A stretch of DNA of 64,000 nucleotides from an uncultured Bacilli bacterium (GCA_934149245.1 CAKPER010000002.1:16236-80235); one strand, 5' to 3'. Positions 50,885 through 61,207 are shown, numbered from the stretch's first letter. Numbers and translations are program-made. Notes: generated from the letters alone by a model not told the origin.

Positions 50885-52894
50885 GTGAATGATAAAAGAT
50901 TAATTGAAAGTAAGTTAGAATTTTTAGAGGAAATGTCGAATAGATTTCCTACTAGAGATGATGCAGCAACTGAGATAATCAATTTAAGTTCAATTTTGGC
51001 ATTGCCTAGAAGTATTGAACATTTTATGAGTGATTTACATGGGCAAGCAGATGCGTTTAATCATATTCTAAATAATGCATCAGGTGGAATTAGATTTAGA
51101 ATAGGACAATTATTTGATAATGTTCTTACTAAAGAAGAGGAAGATGAGTTAGCAACTCTTATATATTACCCTAGAGAAAAAATGAATTTAGTATTAAATA
51201 GTGTTTATAACAAGGATAATTGGTATAGAGAAAATTTACTTAGAATTATTGAAGTCGCAAAGAAATTTTCATCACGATATACTAGAAGTAAAGTGAGAAA
51301 GATTTATATTGATAGTAAATTATCTTATATAATAGATGAAGTTTTAAATAATAAAATAGAAGAAGAAAATAAAAATAAGTACTATAATGCTATTATAGAT
51401 ACGATAATTAAACTAGGCTATGCTGATAAGTTGATAATAGAACTTTCTTCTGTTATAAAGCAATTGGCAGTAGATGAGTTACATATAGTAGGGGATATTT
51501 ATGATAGGGGACCAGAACCACATAAAATTATGGATTTATTGGAAAAATATCATACTGTTGATATAGAATGGGGAAATCATGATATATTATGGATTGGTGC
51601 AACTCTTGGAAGCGATATATGCGTTTCTGGAGTAATTACTAATAGCGTTAGACATAATAATTTATCTATATTAGAAGATACTTATGGTATAAATTTGAGG
51701 CAACTCGCAAATTTTGCTGAAAATACTTATGATGATGCTTTAATATGGAGACCAAGAAAAACTAGTTATGAAGATTATCATAATGATTTAGCAGTAAGAC
51801 AGGCAGCTAGAATTCATAAGGCTATCTCTGTTATTATGTATAAATTGGAAGGAAATTTAGCTTTAATACATCCAGAGTATGATATGAGCCATCGAAGGCT
51901 GTTAGATAAGATTAATTATCAAAATAGTACAATAAATATTGATGGTAATATCTATAAGCTGGAGGATATTAAGTTTCCAACGATTGATAAAAATAATCCT
52001 TATGCTTTAACAGATGAAGAGGAGAAAATAATCAGTAATTTAACAAAATCATTTTTAAATAGTGAGGCTTTACAGAGACATATAGCGGTATTTATTAATA
52101 AGGGATCCATGTATAAGATAGAAAATAATAATTTGATGTATCATGCTTTAGTTCCATTATGTAGTGATGGTAGTTTAAAGAAAGTTAATATAGGTAATGT
52201 TTCGCTATCGGGTAAAAGACTTTTTGATTATATAGATGCTATGGTTAGGAAACTTTATTATAATAAACAAAATAATAGTCAGTATGATTTGGATTTAATG
52301 TGGTATTTATGGTGTGGTGCAGATTCTCCTTTTTTTGGAAAAGATAAGATGACGACATTCGAAAGAGTACTGATTAAAGATAAAGATTCTCATAAGGAAA
52401 GAAGAAACTATTATTATACTTATCAGGAAAATCGTAAAGTAATGGAGAATATAATGATAAATTTTGGTATAAAAGATGTTAGTAATGCTCATATAATTAA
52501 TGGTCATATTCCTGTTGAGAAAATTAATGGTGAATCACCTTTAAAAGCTGATGATGCTGTAATTGTTATAGATGGTGGATTTTCTAAAGCATATCAGAAA
52601 ACTACAGGAATAGCAGGATATACTTTAGTGTCTGGTTCTACTGGCATGAGAATTATTGCTCATGAACCATTTTCATCACTTGCAATGGCTATTAAAAATA
52701 ATGAAGATATTCATTCTTCAATAGATATTCAAAAAAGTATGAGTAAAAGAATTACGATCGCAGATGTTGATAAAGGAAAAGAAATAAAGCAGCAGATTAA
52801 TAATTTGCTTTTATTAATAGAAGCATATGATAAGGGAATTATAAAAGAAAATAAAGAATATAAATATATAAAAGTATTAACAAAAAACAAATAA
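50885..52894 (+). CDS. fbp: Fructose-1,6-bisphosphatase, class III
   Basis: The 669-residue protein matches the Bacillus-type Fbp. Metallophosphatase motifs are SDLHGQADAF (around 44-54), VGDIYDRGPEPHKIM, WGNHDILWIGA and INGHIPVEK. It hydrolyses fructose-1,6-bisphosphate in gluconeogenesis. Translation starts at GTG 50885 after GGAGG; no in-frame ATG is nearby. It is transcribed alone, with a terminator about 150 bases after the stop. Confidence 0.96.
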   Translation: MNDKRLIESKLEFLEEMSNRFPTRDDAATEIINLSSILALPRSIEHFMSDLHGQADAFNHILNNASGGIRFRIGQLFDNVLTKEEEDELATLIYYPREKMNLVLNSVYNKDNWYRENLLRIIEVAKKFSSRYTRSKVRKIYIDSKLSYIIDEVLNNKIEEENKNKYYNAIIDTIIKLGYADKLIIELSSVIKQLAVDELHIVGDIYDRGPEPHKIMDLLEKYHTVDIEWGNHDILWIGATLGSDICVSGVITNSVRHNNLSILEDTYGINLRQLANFAENTYDDALIWRPRKTSYEDYHNDLAVRQAARIHKAISVIMYKLEGNLALIHPEYDMSHRRLLDKINYQNSTINIDGNIYKLEDIKFPTIDKNNPYALTDEEEKIISNLTKSFLNSEALQRHIAVFINKGSMYKIENNNLMYHALVPLCSDGSLKKVNIGNVSLSGKRLFDYIDAMVRKLYYNKQNNSQYDLDLMWYLWCGADSPFFGKDKMTTFERVLIKDKDSHKERRNYYYTYQENRKVMENIMINFGIKDVSNAHIINGHIPVEKINGESPLKADDAVIVIDGGFSKAYQKTTGIAGYTLVSGSTGMRIIAHEPFSSLAMAIKNNEDIHSSIDIQKSMSKRITIADVDKGKEIKQQINNLLLLIEAYDKGIIKENKEYKYIKVLTKNK

Positions 52895-53046
52895 TAAAAA
52901 CTTTTTTACTAAATAGTGTTATATCCTAAATTTTTATAATGGAATTTAAATTAGTTAATACTAATATATGTTGTTTTGTAAATGTTAAATATTTTTGTTA
53001 CTATCAGTCATTAAAAATAAAAAAATGTGGTTAATTAATATTAATT

Positions 53047-53101
53047 GAGATAAAAAGTTTCTTATTTTAACGATAAAAGAAAATTTTATCTCGTTTTTTT
53101 T
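53047..53101 (+). terminator. Terminator between fbp and the metalloprotease operon
   Basis: GAGATAAAA (53047-53055) pairs with TTTTATCTC (53084-53092), then GTTTTTTTT. Confidence 0.7.
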
Positions 53102-53177
53102 ATGAGATAATAGTAATGTTATGGTAAGAAGTTTTGTAAATGACTATAATTATATATAAATTTTTTAAAAATAGAGA

Positions 53178-53206
53178 TTGACAAGTAGTTAATTAAGTGC
53201 TATCAT
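53178..53206 (+). promoter_or_regulatory. Promoter of the metalloprotease-sigma operon
   Basis: TTGACA (53178-53183), 17 bases, then TATCAT (53201-53206) with TGC upstream. The AATTAAGTGCTATcAT block resembles that at 15255-15270. Confidence 0.8.
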
Positions 53207-53233
53207 AGATGATAATTTGAGGGGGAAATTGTG

Positions 53234-54925
53234 ATGATGAAGAAAAATAAAAGTAAGCTAGTTACAGCTTTGTTAGCTTTTGTTATAACTTTTTCAAATA
53301 CAGGAAATTTTAAAACAGGCAAATATTATATTAATGATAATAATCATTTAGAAGTAGATGCAAATGATAAATTAAAAGAACTAGGAAAAAAGTATTATGA
53401 ATTTTATGATAAATATTTAGTTAAATATTCTAATCCTGAGTATTTAAAAACAAATTTGGATGTTTATCAATATAGAAAAAAAGCTAGCAATACTAAAAAT
53501 TGTAATTATAAATATAATGGTACTATTATAAATTTGATAAATACCATAAGAAGCAATACAGCCGAATATCTGAAAACTAAATCTAAAACAAAATATTTAA
53601 ATGCTGTAGACTTGGATAGAAATTTTAAAGGTAGTATTAAACAAGAAAATTATGGTGCTGTAGTTAGTACTATTTATACAGCTGTTCAAAGTGAAATAAC
53701 CAGATTAATGAATAATCAACTATTAGGAAATAATAATGAAGATTTATGTAAAATGAAAGATTTAAAAGTTTTATTAGATTTAAATACTAATAAATATAAT
53801 AAAGATGGAAGTATTACACTTGGACAATACTTAAAAAATGATAACGTTATTATTATTTATTTAGATAGCTTTTTATATAAACAAGCTAGAAATGGAAAGA
53901 CAATTAAGGCTGATATTAATAAACGTAAGATAATGGATATTAAGGTATCTAATAATTTAAAAAAAGTGGTTTTTCATGAAATAAACCATATGCGACAATC
54001 TGCTTGCAAAGACAGAAATAATAGTGATATCACATATATGAATACAGGCTTATCTTTAATAGAAGCAACAGCTGAGTCTGCCTTATATGATGAAAACAGT
54101 TCTTTACTACTACCAAAATCAGAAATTCGTAAGAAAGATAGAGTCTATTTAGCTGAGAGAAGCTTTGTAAACGATTTGTTATTAATGACTGTAACAGATA
54201 ATACTACTACTATTGATGATTTTTATGCTAGTGTATTTAATAGCGATTCCCAAGCGTTTATAGATTATTTTAATTTAAAAAGTAATCATGATATTAGATC
54301 GTTTTTAAATATTTTAAGTAGATATGATGCTAAAATGCTTAGAAATAATGTTGCTTATGATATTGGAGAAGTAAAAAAAGATAGCAAAGATTGTTACTTT
54401 AAAGCAGCATCAGTCGTTGGTAATGATTACAAAATAGATTTATTAAGACTTTCTTTGAGAAATTTAATCGACTATAATATAAAAAATAATAGCGAACTAG
54501 AATTAGAAGAAATAGTTTTATTAGAAAAAATAATGTTATATCAAGCTTGTAATCAATCAAATAGTTGTAAGCTGGATAGTAATGGCAATTTATTAAAACA
54601 AAATGATGGAACTTTAATTACTACTTATGATAAAAATTTTGTTTCTCAATTGCTAGAATTAGAAAATAAATTTAATGGCTATATAATGCAAAACTACAAC
54701 ATTAATGAATTGGATTTAGCGGCTGTTTCTAATAAAGTGGATCCTTATGTAAAATATCTTTGTTTGACAGCAGATAACACTAGCATGTCGAAAAAGTTTA
54801 AATTTGATGATAATTTAGTTAGAAATCTAGTAAATAAGTTTCCTAAATTAAAAGTTCTTGCTCCAAGAGTAAATGATTTTTTAGGATTGCATTATAAACA
54901 TATAAAGAAAATTTATAAAAAGTAG
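53234..54925 (+). CDS. Secreted HExxH zinc-metalloprotease-like protein, paralogue 1
   Basis: The 563-residue protein has an N-terminal signal-like segment (KSKLVTALLAFVITFSNTG). The mature part is unlike families I know. The central VVFHEINHMRQSAC (HEINH at 248-252) is a zincin HExxH motif, and SLIEATAESALYDE about 25 residues on could give the third zinc ligand (Glu), as in gluzincins. It shares a whole-length pattern with the next gene: NEDLCKMKDLKVLLD, FYASVFNSD, IDLLRLSLRNLIDYN, YDKNFVSQLLELENKFN and FPKLKVL. The ribosome site GAGGGGG favours ATG 53234 over GTG 53231. Proteolytic activity is inferred from the motif. Confidence 0.75.
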   Translation: MMKKNKSKLVTALLAFVITFSNTGNFKTGKYYINDNNHLEVDANDKLKELGKKYYEFYDKYLVKYSNPEYLKTNLDVYQYRKKASNTKNCNYKYNGTIINLINTIRSNTAEYLKTKSKTKYLNAVDLDRNFKGSIKQENYGAVVSTIYTAVQSEITRLMNNQLLGNNNEDLCKMKDLKVLLDLNTNKYNKDGSITLGQYLKNDNVIIIYLDSFLYKQARNGKTIKADINKRKIMDIKVSNNLKKVVFHEINHMRQSACKDRNNSDITYMNTGLSLIEATAESALYDENSSLLLPKSEIRKKDRVYLAERSFVNDLLLMTVTDNTTTIDDFYASVFNSDSQAFIDYFNLKSNHDIRSFLNILSRYDAKMLRNNVAYDIGEVKKDSKDCYFKAASVVGNDYKIDLLRLSLRNLIDYNIKNNSELELEEIVLLEKIMLYQACNQSNSCKLDSNGNLLKQNDGTLITTYDKNFVSQLLELENKFNGYIMQNYNINELDLAAVSNKVDPYVKYLCLTADNTSMSKKFKFDDNLVRNLVNKFPKLKVLAPRVNDFLGLHYKHIKKIYKK

Positions 54926-54934
54926 GTGGTTAGG

Positions 54935-56650
54935 ATGAATAAAAAGAGAAAAATACAAATATTTACTTCTATACTAGCGGGATGTATGGCAGTTAGTGGA
55001 TGTGGAAGTATCAAGAGTAATAATATTAATACTAAAAGTACTGAGACTACTCAAAGTATGCAAACTAAATTAAAAAAGTTAGGATTAGAGTATTATAAAT
55101 TTTTTGATAAATATAAAGTAAAATATCTTCATCCTGAGTATTTAGCAAGTGATACTAATGTAGAAGATTTAAAAGAAATTATGAGTAGTAAAAAAGAATG
55201 TGATTATATAAATTATGATAATCCTCCTAAAATTATGAATATGCTTAAGAAAAATACTAATAACTTTATAAAGGAAAATAGTGATTATGGTTATGTAAAT
55301 GCCCTTGATGTAAGTAAGTTATCAGATTCTTTTGTTGATAGCACAACATATTATAATTATGAAAAAATAACTTCGTTTATATATGGTGTTATATATGATG
55401 AAGTTGAAAAAATGGTTTCTGGAAGTTTAGCTGGAGATAATGATGAAGATTTATGTAAGATGCGAAATTTAAAAGTTTTATTAGATACTGGTACTCAAGT
55501 ATATAATAAAAGTGGTGGTACTACTTTAGCTAGATATGATGAAGAGATAAATAGTATTATTATTTATTTGGATGGTTTTTTACATGGATATAGTTCTAAA
55601 AATAGTGATGAAGTATATAGCATGGAAGAAAATGATTCTATTCCTTTAGAAAATTATGAAATGCTAAAAGTAAGTGTTTTGCATGAAATTAATCATATAC
55701 GTCAAAATATTTGCGATGATAGAAAAAAAATAAATGGACAATTAAATGATACAATTTCTTATGATAACGATGTTATAACTTCTTTATTGGAAAGCTCTGC
55801 AGAGTCATCAATATATACAGAAGGTGGTATGGATTTTAATCCTGAGTATGATTCTAATAATTATTATAATAGTAATACCTATACTCAAGAAAGAAGCTTT
55901 GAAAATGAGTTGTTTTTGCTATCTATTACAGATAATGATAAAAAACTAGATGATTATTATGCAAGTATATTTAATAGTGATATTGAAGGACTTATTAATT
56001 ATTTTGATTTAAAAGATGATAATGATATTAAAGCTTTCTTAAATATCTTAAAACAATATGATGCTATAAATCTTAGAAATAATCTAGCTATATATATAGA
56101 TAGTGATATAGTTAAAGAATCAAATTTTGTATTACCTAGAGCTATAAATGCTATAGGGCGTAATTGGAAATTAGATTTATTAAGGCTTTCTTTAAGAAAT
56201 TTAATTAATTATAATCTAGAAAATAAAAAGAAATTATCTAAAGAAGAAATTGTTACATTGGAAAAAATTATTTTATATCAAGTTTGTGATTATGCTTGTA
56301 CTTATGAGACTGATATAAATGGAAATTTAAAGATTGGTAATGATAGTGATGTTATTGCAACATATGATAAGTCTTTTGTAAATCAGTTTATAGAATTAGA
56401 AAATAAGTTTAATAATTATATAATGGAATCTTATAATATGAGTTCTACTGAATATATGGTTTTATCTAATAAAGTTAATAAAATAGTAAGCAATATGTAT
56501 TCTAAAACAAGATATAATAATAATAGTACTCCAAATAATGAATTCATAGAGTCACTATTAGAAAAATTTCCTAAATTAAAAGTAGTTGTTCCAAGATTAG
56601 GAGATACTCAGGGAATTTCATATAGAAGAGTAAAAAGGTGTAAAAACTAA
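54935..56650 (+). CDS. HExxH metalloprotease-like lipoprotein, paralogue 2
   Basis: The 571-residue protein has a lipoprotein signal: a basic N-terminus MNKKRKIQIF, then SILAGCMAVSGCGS with lipobox cysteine at Cys23 (VSGC; Cys17 in LAGC is an alternative). The zincin motif VLHEINHIRQNIC has HEINH at 250-254, and LLESSAESSIYTE follows. It is paralogous to the preceding gene along its whole length, so the pair comes from tandem duplication. I start at ATG 54935 after AGGTGGTTAGG; the GTG at 54926 lies within that site. Nine bases separate it from paralogue 1. One copy would be anchored to the membrane and the other released. Targets are unknown. Confidence 0.78.
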   Translation: MNKKRKIQIFTSILAGCMAVSGCGSIKSNNINTKSTETTQSMQTKLKKLGLEYYKFFDKYKVKYLHPEYLASDTNVEDLKEIMSSKKECDYINYDNPPKIMNMLKKNTNNFIKENSDYGYVNALDVSKLSDSFVDSTTYYNYEKITSFIYGVIYDEVEKMVSGSLAGDNDEDLCKMRNLKVLLDTGTQVYNKSGGTTLARYDEEINSIIIYLDGFLHGYSSKNSDEVYSMEENDSIPLENYEMLKVSVLHEINHIRQNICDDRKKINGQLNDTISYDNDVITSLLESSAESSIYTEGGMDFNPEYDSNNYYNSNTYTQERSFENELFLLSITDNDKKLDDYYASIFNSDIEGLINYFDLKDDNDIKAFLNILKQYDAINLRNNLAIYIDSDIVKESNFVLPRAINAIGRNWKLDLLRLSLRNLINYNLENKKKLSKEEIVTLEKIILYQVCDYACTYETDINGNLKIGNDSDVIATYDKSFVNQFIELENKFNNYIMESYNMSSTEYMVLSNKVNKIVSNMYSKTRYNNNSTPNNEFIESLLEKFPKLKVVVPRLGDTQGISYRRVKRCKN

Positions 56651-56686
56651 TTAAATTATAATAAAAATGAGAAGGAGAGAGAAAAT

Positions 56687-58402
56687 ATGGTTGAATTAGA
56701 AAAATATATCTTAGAAAATTATTTAGAAAGAATTGTTAGTATAGATGAAGAGGGCAGAAAATACATTAAAGAAAAAGATTTTAATGACTTGTCATTAAAT
56801 AATGATGAAAAAAGACTTTTTCTATCTATAATGAAAAGTAATAAGATTGAAATGAAAAAAGAATTAGTGGAGAAAAAAGATAGAAGTACTAAAGTTTCAG
56901 AATTTAATTATGGAGAAAAAGAAGCACTTGGACTAAGTGATAGAGATGTTCCAAGATTTGCTAAAATCGAATATTCTGATACTGGTACAGTTATACAAGA
57001 AGATTACAGTGAATTAGACAGATACATTGAAAAAGATTTTATTCCAAATAATGTAATTATGACATGCAAAAAACGTGATAAGAATAAAGATTTAATTGGT
57101 ATAAAAACTAGAAAAGATGGTAGGAATATGAGACAATATGCAAGAGAATTATATCCTACTATTCAATTAAAGCAAATTTTAGCATTAAAACTTAGCGATA
57201 AAGAAATAGCACACGTTATTAATTATTTATCAAAGGCTAATTTTATTATTAGAGGAAAAGATCCAGTTATTAGTATGGAATTCGAAGAAATAGAATATTA
57301 TAATACTTATAAAAATTTTCCTTTACCCAAACCTTTATCAAAAGAAGAAAATTTAGAATTATTTAAAGAATATAGTGCTACTAAAGATAAAGCAATAAAA
57401 GAAAAACTAATATTAGGTAATTTAAGATTAGTTGATTATATAGCATGGCAATACTCTAAATATTATAATGATAATATTGATGAAATTGAGAGTTATGGCT
57501 GTGAAGGACTTATGCAATCTATAGATAGGTTTGACTATACAAAGGGACATGCATTTTCTAGCTATGCCGTTCCATATATTAGAGGATATATATTAAGCAG
57601 AAGAGGTGAAATAGATGGTATTAAGCGTGGAATATGGGCAACACTATTTTATAAATGTAAAAGTATAGTTGAACAAGAAAATTTTCAAACTTTGAGTGAA
57701 AATCCTGATTTAGCTGTTGAAATTAATGAATTAATGTTTATTGAATTTGAAGAAAGACTTGCCAAAGGACAAGAAATTCCATTTAACCCAGCAAAAAATA
57801 ATTCATTCTCAGAATGGCAAAAAAATTACAATTTAGTAAGAATAACTACATTTTTCAGTGAAAAAGTAGAGGATTTATATGATGAAGAAGATATTAAAAT
57901 AGATAATTTAATAGATTATGATAGTGCTTTAGCAAATGAATCAAAAATTTTCAATGACCAATTAGCTGAAAATATAAATAAAATTATAAATAGTGCATTA
58001 AGCGAGACAGAAAAGAAAGTTATCTCACTAAGATGTGGCTTTGTTGATGGTGAAGAAAAAACATTAGAGCAGGTAGGTATAATACTTAATTTAAGAGTTG
58101 AGAGAGTTAGACAAATAGAAATTAGAGCTTTAAGAAAATTAAGAAACCCTTCATATGCAAGAAATTTAAAACCATTTTTATGTGAAGAAGATGTTCACGA
58201 AAATTTATCTAATAATCAAAAAAGCGTATCAGTTTTAAATTCCCAAGAAGCTTTATTTCAAAATTCTGCAGAAAATACCACTATAGATGATAAAAATCAA
58301 AGAATAAGCCAAATTTTAACTCCAGAAAAATTTGCAATTTTTTCTAAAGAATGGGAAGAGGCAACTTCTAAATTAAAAAGGCATTATAAATTAAGACGTT
58401 AA
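56687..58402 (+). CDS. Divergent sigma-70-family protein with a long N-terminal extension
   Basis: The 571-residue protein has sigma region 2 at about 217-305 (LILGNLRLVDYIAWQYSKYY, ESYGCEGLMQSIDRFDYTKG, FSSYAVPYIRGYIL) and region 4 at about 438-487 (LSETEKKVISLRCGF, TLEQVGIILNLRVERVRQIE, ALRKLRNP, including the helix-turn-helix). Residues 1-215 and the C-terminal 80 are not similar to primary sigma factors. LYPTIQLKQILALKLSDKEIAHVI (155-178) may be a further helix-turn-helix. It is not RpoD, which would need region 1.2/3 spacing not seen here. It lies 36 bases after two metalloprotease-like genes, probably in one operon. It may direct a specific regulon, including that operon; this is inference. 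Confidence 0.8.
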   Translation: MVELEKYILENYLERIVSIDEEGRKYIKEKDFNDLSLNNDEKRLFLSIMKSNKIEMKKELVEKKDRSTKVSEFNYGEKEALGLSDRDVPRFAKIEYSDTGTVIQEDYSELDRYIEKDFIPNNVIMTCKKRDKNKDLIGIKTRKDGRNMRQYARELYPTIQLKQILALKLSDKEIAHVINYLSKANFIIRGKDPVISMEFEEIEYYNTYKNFPLPKPLSKEENLELFKEYSATKDKAIKEKLILGNLRLVDYIAWQYSKYYNDNIDEIESYGCEGLMQSIDRFDYTKGHAFSSYAVPYIRGYILSRRGEIDGIKRGIWATLFYKCKSIVEQENFQTLSENPDLAVEINELMFIEFEERLAKGQEIPFNPAKNNSFSEWQKNYNLVRITTFFSEKVEDLYDEEDIKIDNLIDYDSALANESKIFNDQLAENINKIINSALSETEKKVISLRCGFVDGEEKTLEQVGIILNLRVERVRQIEIRALRKLRNPSYARNLKPFLCEEDVHENLSNNQKSVSVLNSQEALFQNSAENTTIDDKNQRISQILTPEKFAIFSKEWEEATSKLKRHYKLRR

Positions 58403-58443
58403 TTAATATAGAAAAAATATATTAAGGAATAGTATTTAAAAAG

Positions 58444-58473
58444 ATCACATTTCAAAATTTGAAGTGTGATTTT
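58444..58473 (+). terminator. Terminator after the sigma-like gene
   Basis: ATCACATTTC (58444-58453) pairs with GAAGTGTGAT (58461-58470) with one wobble, then TTTT. Confidence 0.75.
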
Positions 58474-58595
58474 GTCATATTAAAATATTAAATTATAAAT
58501 ATATACTATAATGTTTATGATTTAAATTTTTTTATTTTCTATAAGTATATTTAAGTTTCTACTATATTTTATATAATCATTTTGTCTAAGAATAC

Positions 58596-58624
58596 TTGAA
58601 GAGCCAATTAATAATTGGTATAAT
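58596..58624 (+). promoter_or_regulatory. Promoter of the nitroreductase gene
   Basis: TTGAAG (58596-58601), 17 bases, then TATAAT (58619-58624) with TGG upstream (extended -10). Confidence 0.7.
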
Positions 58625-58655
58625 TATCTAGAAAGTAGAAGGAGATTGATATATT

Positions 58656-59162
58656 ATGATGTTTGAAGATGTAATTAGAGAAAGAACAGCAACTAGAAGT
58701 TTCAAAAATAAAAAAGTAGAAAAAGAAAAAATAATTAAAATATTAGAAGCAGGTCGTTTAGCACCAACAGCTAAGAATAAGCAACCTCAAAAAATAATAG
58801 TTGTAACTAGTGACGAAGGACTTAATAAAATTGATACCATTAGTCCTTGTAGATATAATGCTCAAACTGTATTAGTTGTTTGTAGTAATAAAGATATAGC
58901 TTTTAAAATGAATAATTATTCAACATATGAAATAGATGCTTGTATAGTAGCAACTCATATGATGTTAGAAGCTACTAATCTAGGAATTGACAATATTTGG
59001 ATAGAAATGTTTGATAAAAAGAAATTAAAACAAGTATTTAATTTAAATGATAATATTGAACCAATATGCTTATTACCAATAGGATATAGAAGTGATGATT
59101 GTCCTAAAAATCCTCTTCACAATGTAAGAAAAAATCTTGATGAAATAGTAATATATTGCTAA
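58656..59162 (+). CDS. Nitroreductase-family flavoprotein
   Basis: The 168-residue protein starts MMFEDVIRERTATRSFKNKKV with the FMN phosphate-binding R-x-x-(T/S)-R-x-F pattern, followed by AGRLAPTAKNKQPQ, the usual A-P-(S/T)-A-x-N-x-Q-P motif. It is at the short end of the family. These enzymes use NAD(P)H and FMN to reduce nitro compounds, quinones or other electrophiles. Two adjacent ATGs (58656 and 58659) are possible; GAAGGAGA favours the first. Transcribed singly from its own promoter. Confidence 0.88.
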   Translation: MMFEDVIRERTATRSFKNKKVEKEKIIKILEAGRLAPTAKNKQPQKIIVVTSDEGLNKIDTISPCRYNAQTVLVVCSNKDIAFKMNNYSTYEIDACIVATHMMLEATNLGIDNIWIEMFDKKKLKQVFNLNDNIEPICLLPIGYRSDDCPKNPLHNVRKNLDEIVIYC

Positions 59163-59225
59163 TATAAAAGTAAAGCTAGTTAGTGTAACAGCATAAAGCG
59201 ATAAGATAAAAATTGAGGAGGTAAT

Positions 59226-61085
59226 ATGAAAAAAATATTTTGTTTAATTTTTCTTTTTTTTCTACCCTTTATAGGAGTAAGAGCCTTAGAAAATGATGAG
59301 AAACCATTTTACAGTCGCTTTGATAAAGATTATGGTATAGAGGACTATAATATTGATATAAATGTAGGAGAAAACAATACATTTGAAGTAACAGAAAAAA
59401 TATCAGTATTTTTTGCTATAGCTCAAAAAGGAATATTAAAAACAATTCCTTTAAAAACTATGATAGATAAAAATAATACAACTTCTAATAATAGATTTGC
59501 TAAAGTAAAAAACTTGAAAGTAAATAACAAATATACTGTTTATAGTGATGAAAGCAATGAATTAATAGATATTGGTGATAATAAAAAATCTGTTATAGGA
59601 CATCAAAAATATATAATTAGTTATTTGTATGAATTAGGAAAAGATAAAGATAAAAAACAAGATGAATTTTGTTTTATTATATCTGGTATAGATTGGGATA
59701 CTAAAATAGAAAATCTTTCCTTTAAAATTACTATGCCTAAAGAATTTAATGAAAATGATTTAGAATTTTTAGATAAGACACAAAAAAAGATAAGAGATAA
59801 TACCATTTCATACAAGATAAATGGAAATGTTATTACTGGATCATTAAATAGAACTTTAAATGAGAACGAAGAAATTATAGCCAAAATAAAATTACCAAAC
59901 GAATATTTCAAAACTACTATTACTATTAGCTTACCTATAATATTAGGTGGTATAATATCGTTTTCTTGCTTTCTGTTATCCTTTATACTTTGGAATAAAT
60001 ATGGCAAAAAATTTTATAAACCTGAAAAAATGAATTATTTTCCTCCAGAAAAAATTAATAGTTTAGATATTGGATATATGGATAAAGGTTATGTTGATGA
60101 GTCTGATGTTATGTCGTTATTATTATATTTAGCTAATAAAGGCTATTTAATCATAGAAAAGATTAGTGAAAAAAATTTACTTTCTGAAGCAGAATATAAA
60201 ATTATAGAAGCTAAAGAATATGATGGTGATAATATATTTGAACAAATGTTTATGAGTGGCTTATTTAGACTTAGTTTTACCGATAGTGAAAGTGGATTAA
60301 GATATGTTACTAGTGATATTTTACATAATAGATTTTATTATTTAGTTCGAAAAATAGAATCAGCAATTAATAGCAAACAATATAAAAAAGAAAATCAAAA
60401 CAAAGTATATGAAAAATCATCATTACGAGGAAGATTTGTCATATTTATACTATTAATGATAGAGTTAATTAGTTTATTAACAATCCCTATAATCGATTAT
60501 TATGGAAGATATATAATTCCTGCCTGTATTCCTTTTTTTGTACTTTGCATTAGTGTTCTTATATCTGTCTGTTCGTTATTTATTTCAATTCTTCCAAGAC
60601 TAAAAGAAGCAATTTTCTTGTCAGTCATATTAATTTTTTATCTTTTATTATCAGACCTATCACCATCATTTGACATAAGCTTCTTTATAAAAAATATAGT
60701 TGCTTCAAACTTTTTATACATATTTTATCTTATAGTTAGTTTTATGGTATTATTAGGAACCTTATTCTTTTATATTATAATGCCCAAAGAAACACAAGAC
60801 TCTAGCATGATGTTTGAAGATATAAATACATTGAAATATTTTATAAAAAATGCTACTAAAGAGAAGTTAGCAGAAATAACACAAAATAATCCTACATACT
60901 TCTATGATATATTACCTTATGCATATGCTTTGGGCCTTTCTATTAGATGGATTGAGAAATTCAAAGATACTACTTTAAATGTTCCTAAATGGTATTTTGA
61001 TAATTACTTTGATATTAAAGTATTAAAATCTTTTATATTTGAAACTATTCCTTACATTGTAAAAAATGATAAAGAAAATATTTAG
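59226..61085 (+). CDS. DUF2207-family membrane protein
   Basis: The 619-residue protein has a signal peptide (first 20 residues, ending GVRA), an extracytoplasmic beta domain of about 215 residues with YGIEDYNIDINVGENNTFEVTEKI, characteristic of DUF2207, then a membrane helix (about 236-257). A cytoplasmic part follows with GYMDKGYVDESDVMSLLLYLANKGYLIIEK, a winged-helix-like block, and a further set of helices (about 400-520). The C-terminus AYALGLSIRWIEKFKD is also typical. Role unknown. GAGGAGG precedes the ATG. Confidence 0.88.
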   Translation: MKKIFCLIFLFFLPFIGVRALENDEKPFYSRFDKDYGIEDYNIDINVGENNTFEVTEKISVFFAIAQKGILKTIPLKTMIDKNNTTSNNRFAKVKNLKVNNKYTVYSDESNELIDIGDNKKSVIGHQKYIISYLYELGKDKDKKQDEFCFIISGIDWDTKIENLSFKITMPKEFNENDLEFLDKTQKKIRDNTISYKINGNVITGSLNRTLNENEEIIAKIKLPNEYFKTTITISLPIILGGIISFSCFLLSFILWNKYGKKFYKPEKMNYFPPEKINSLDIGYMDKGYVDESDVMSLLLYLANKGYLIIEKISEKNLLSEAEYKIIEAKEYDGDNIFEQMFMSGLFRLSFTDSESGLRYVTSDILHNRFYYLVRKIESAINSKQYKKENQNKVYEKSSLRGRFVIFILLMIELISLLTIPIIDYYGRYIIPACIPFFVLCISVLISVCSLFISILPRLKEAIFLSVILIFYLLLSDLSPSFDISFFIKNIVASNFLYIFYLIVSFMVLLGTLFFYIIMPKETQDSSMMFEDINTLKYFIKNATKEKLAEITQNNPTYFYDILPYAYALGLSIRWIEKFKDTTLNVPKWYFDNYFDIKVLKSFIFETIPYIVKNDKENI

Positions 61086-61207
61086 AAAAAAGATATAGAT
61101 TGTATTATTTGTACTTATAAAGTTAAAAAAAATTGGTAAAGAAAGCCTTAATTTACAAGAAATTTTAACTTTTTAGATAAAAAAGTAAAAAAAATGCAAA
61201 AAAAGTA

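Noticed and set aside
59621..60007. Minus-strand 128-codon ORF inside the DUF2207 gene
   Set aside because: It lies wholly inside a well-supported gene on the other strand, with no promoter or ribosome site; a shadow frame.
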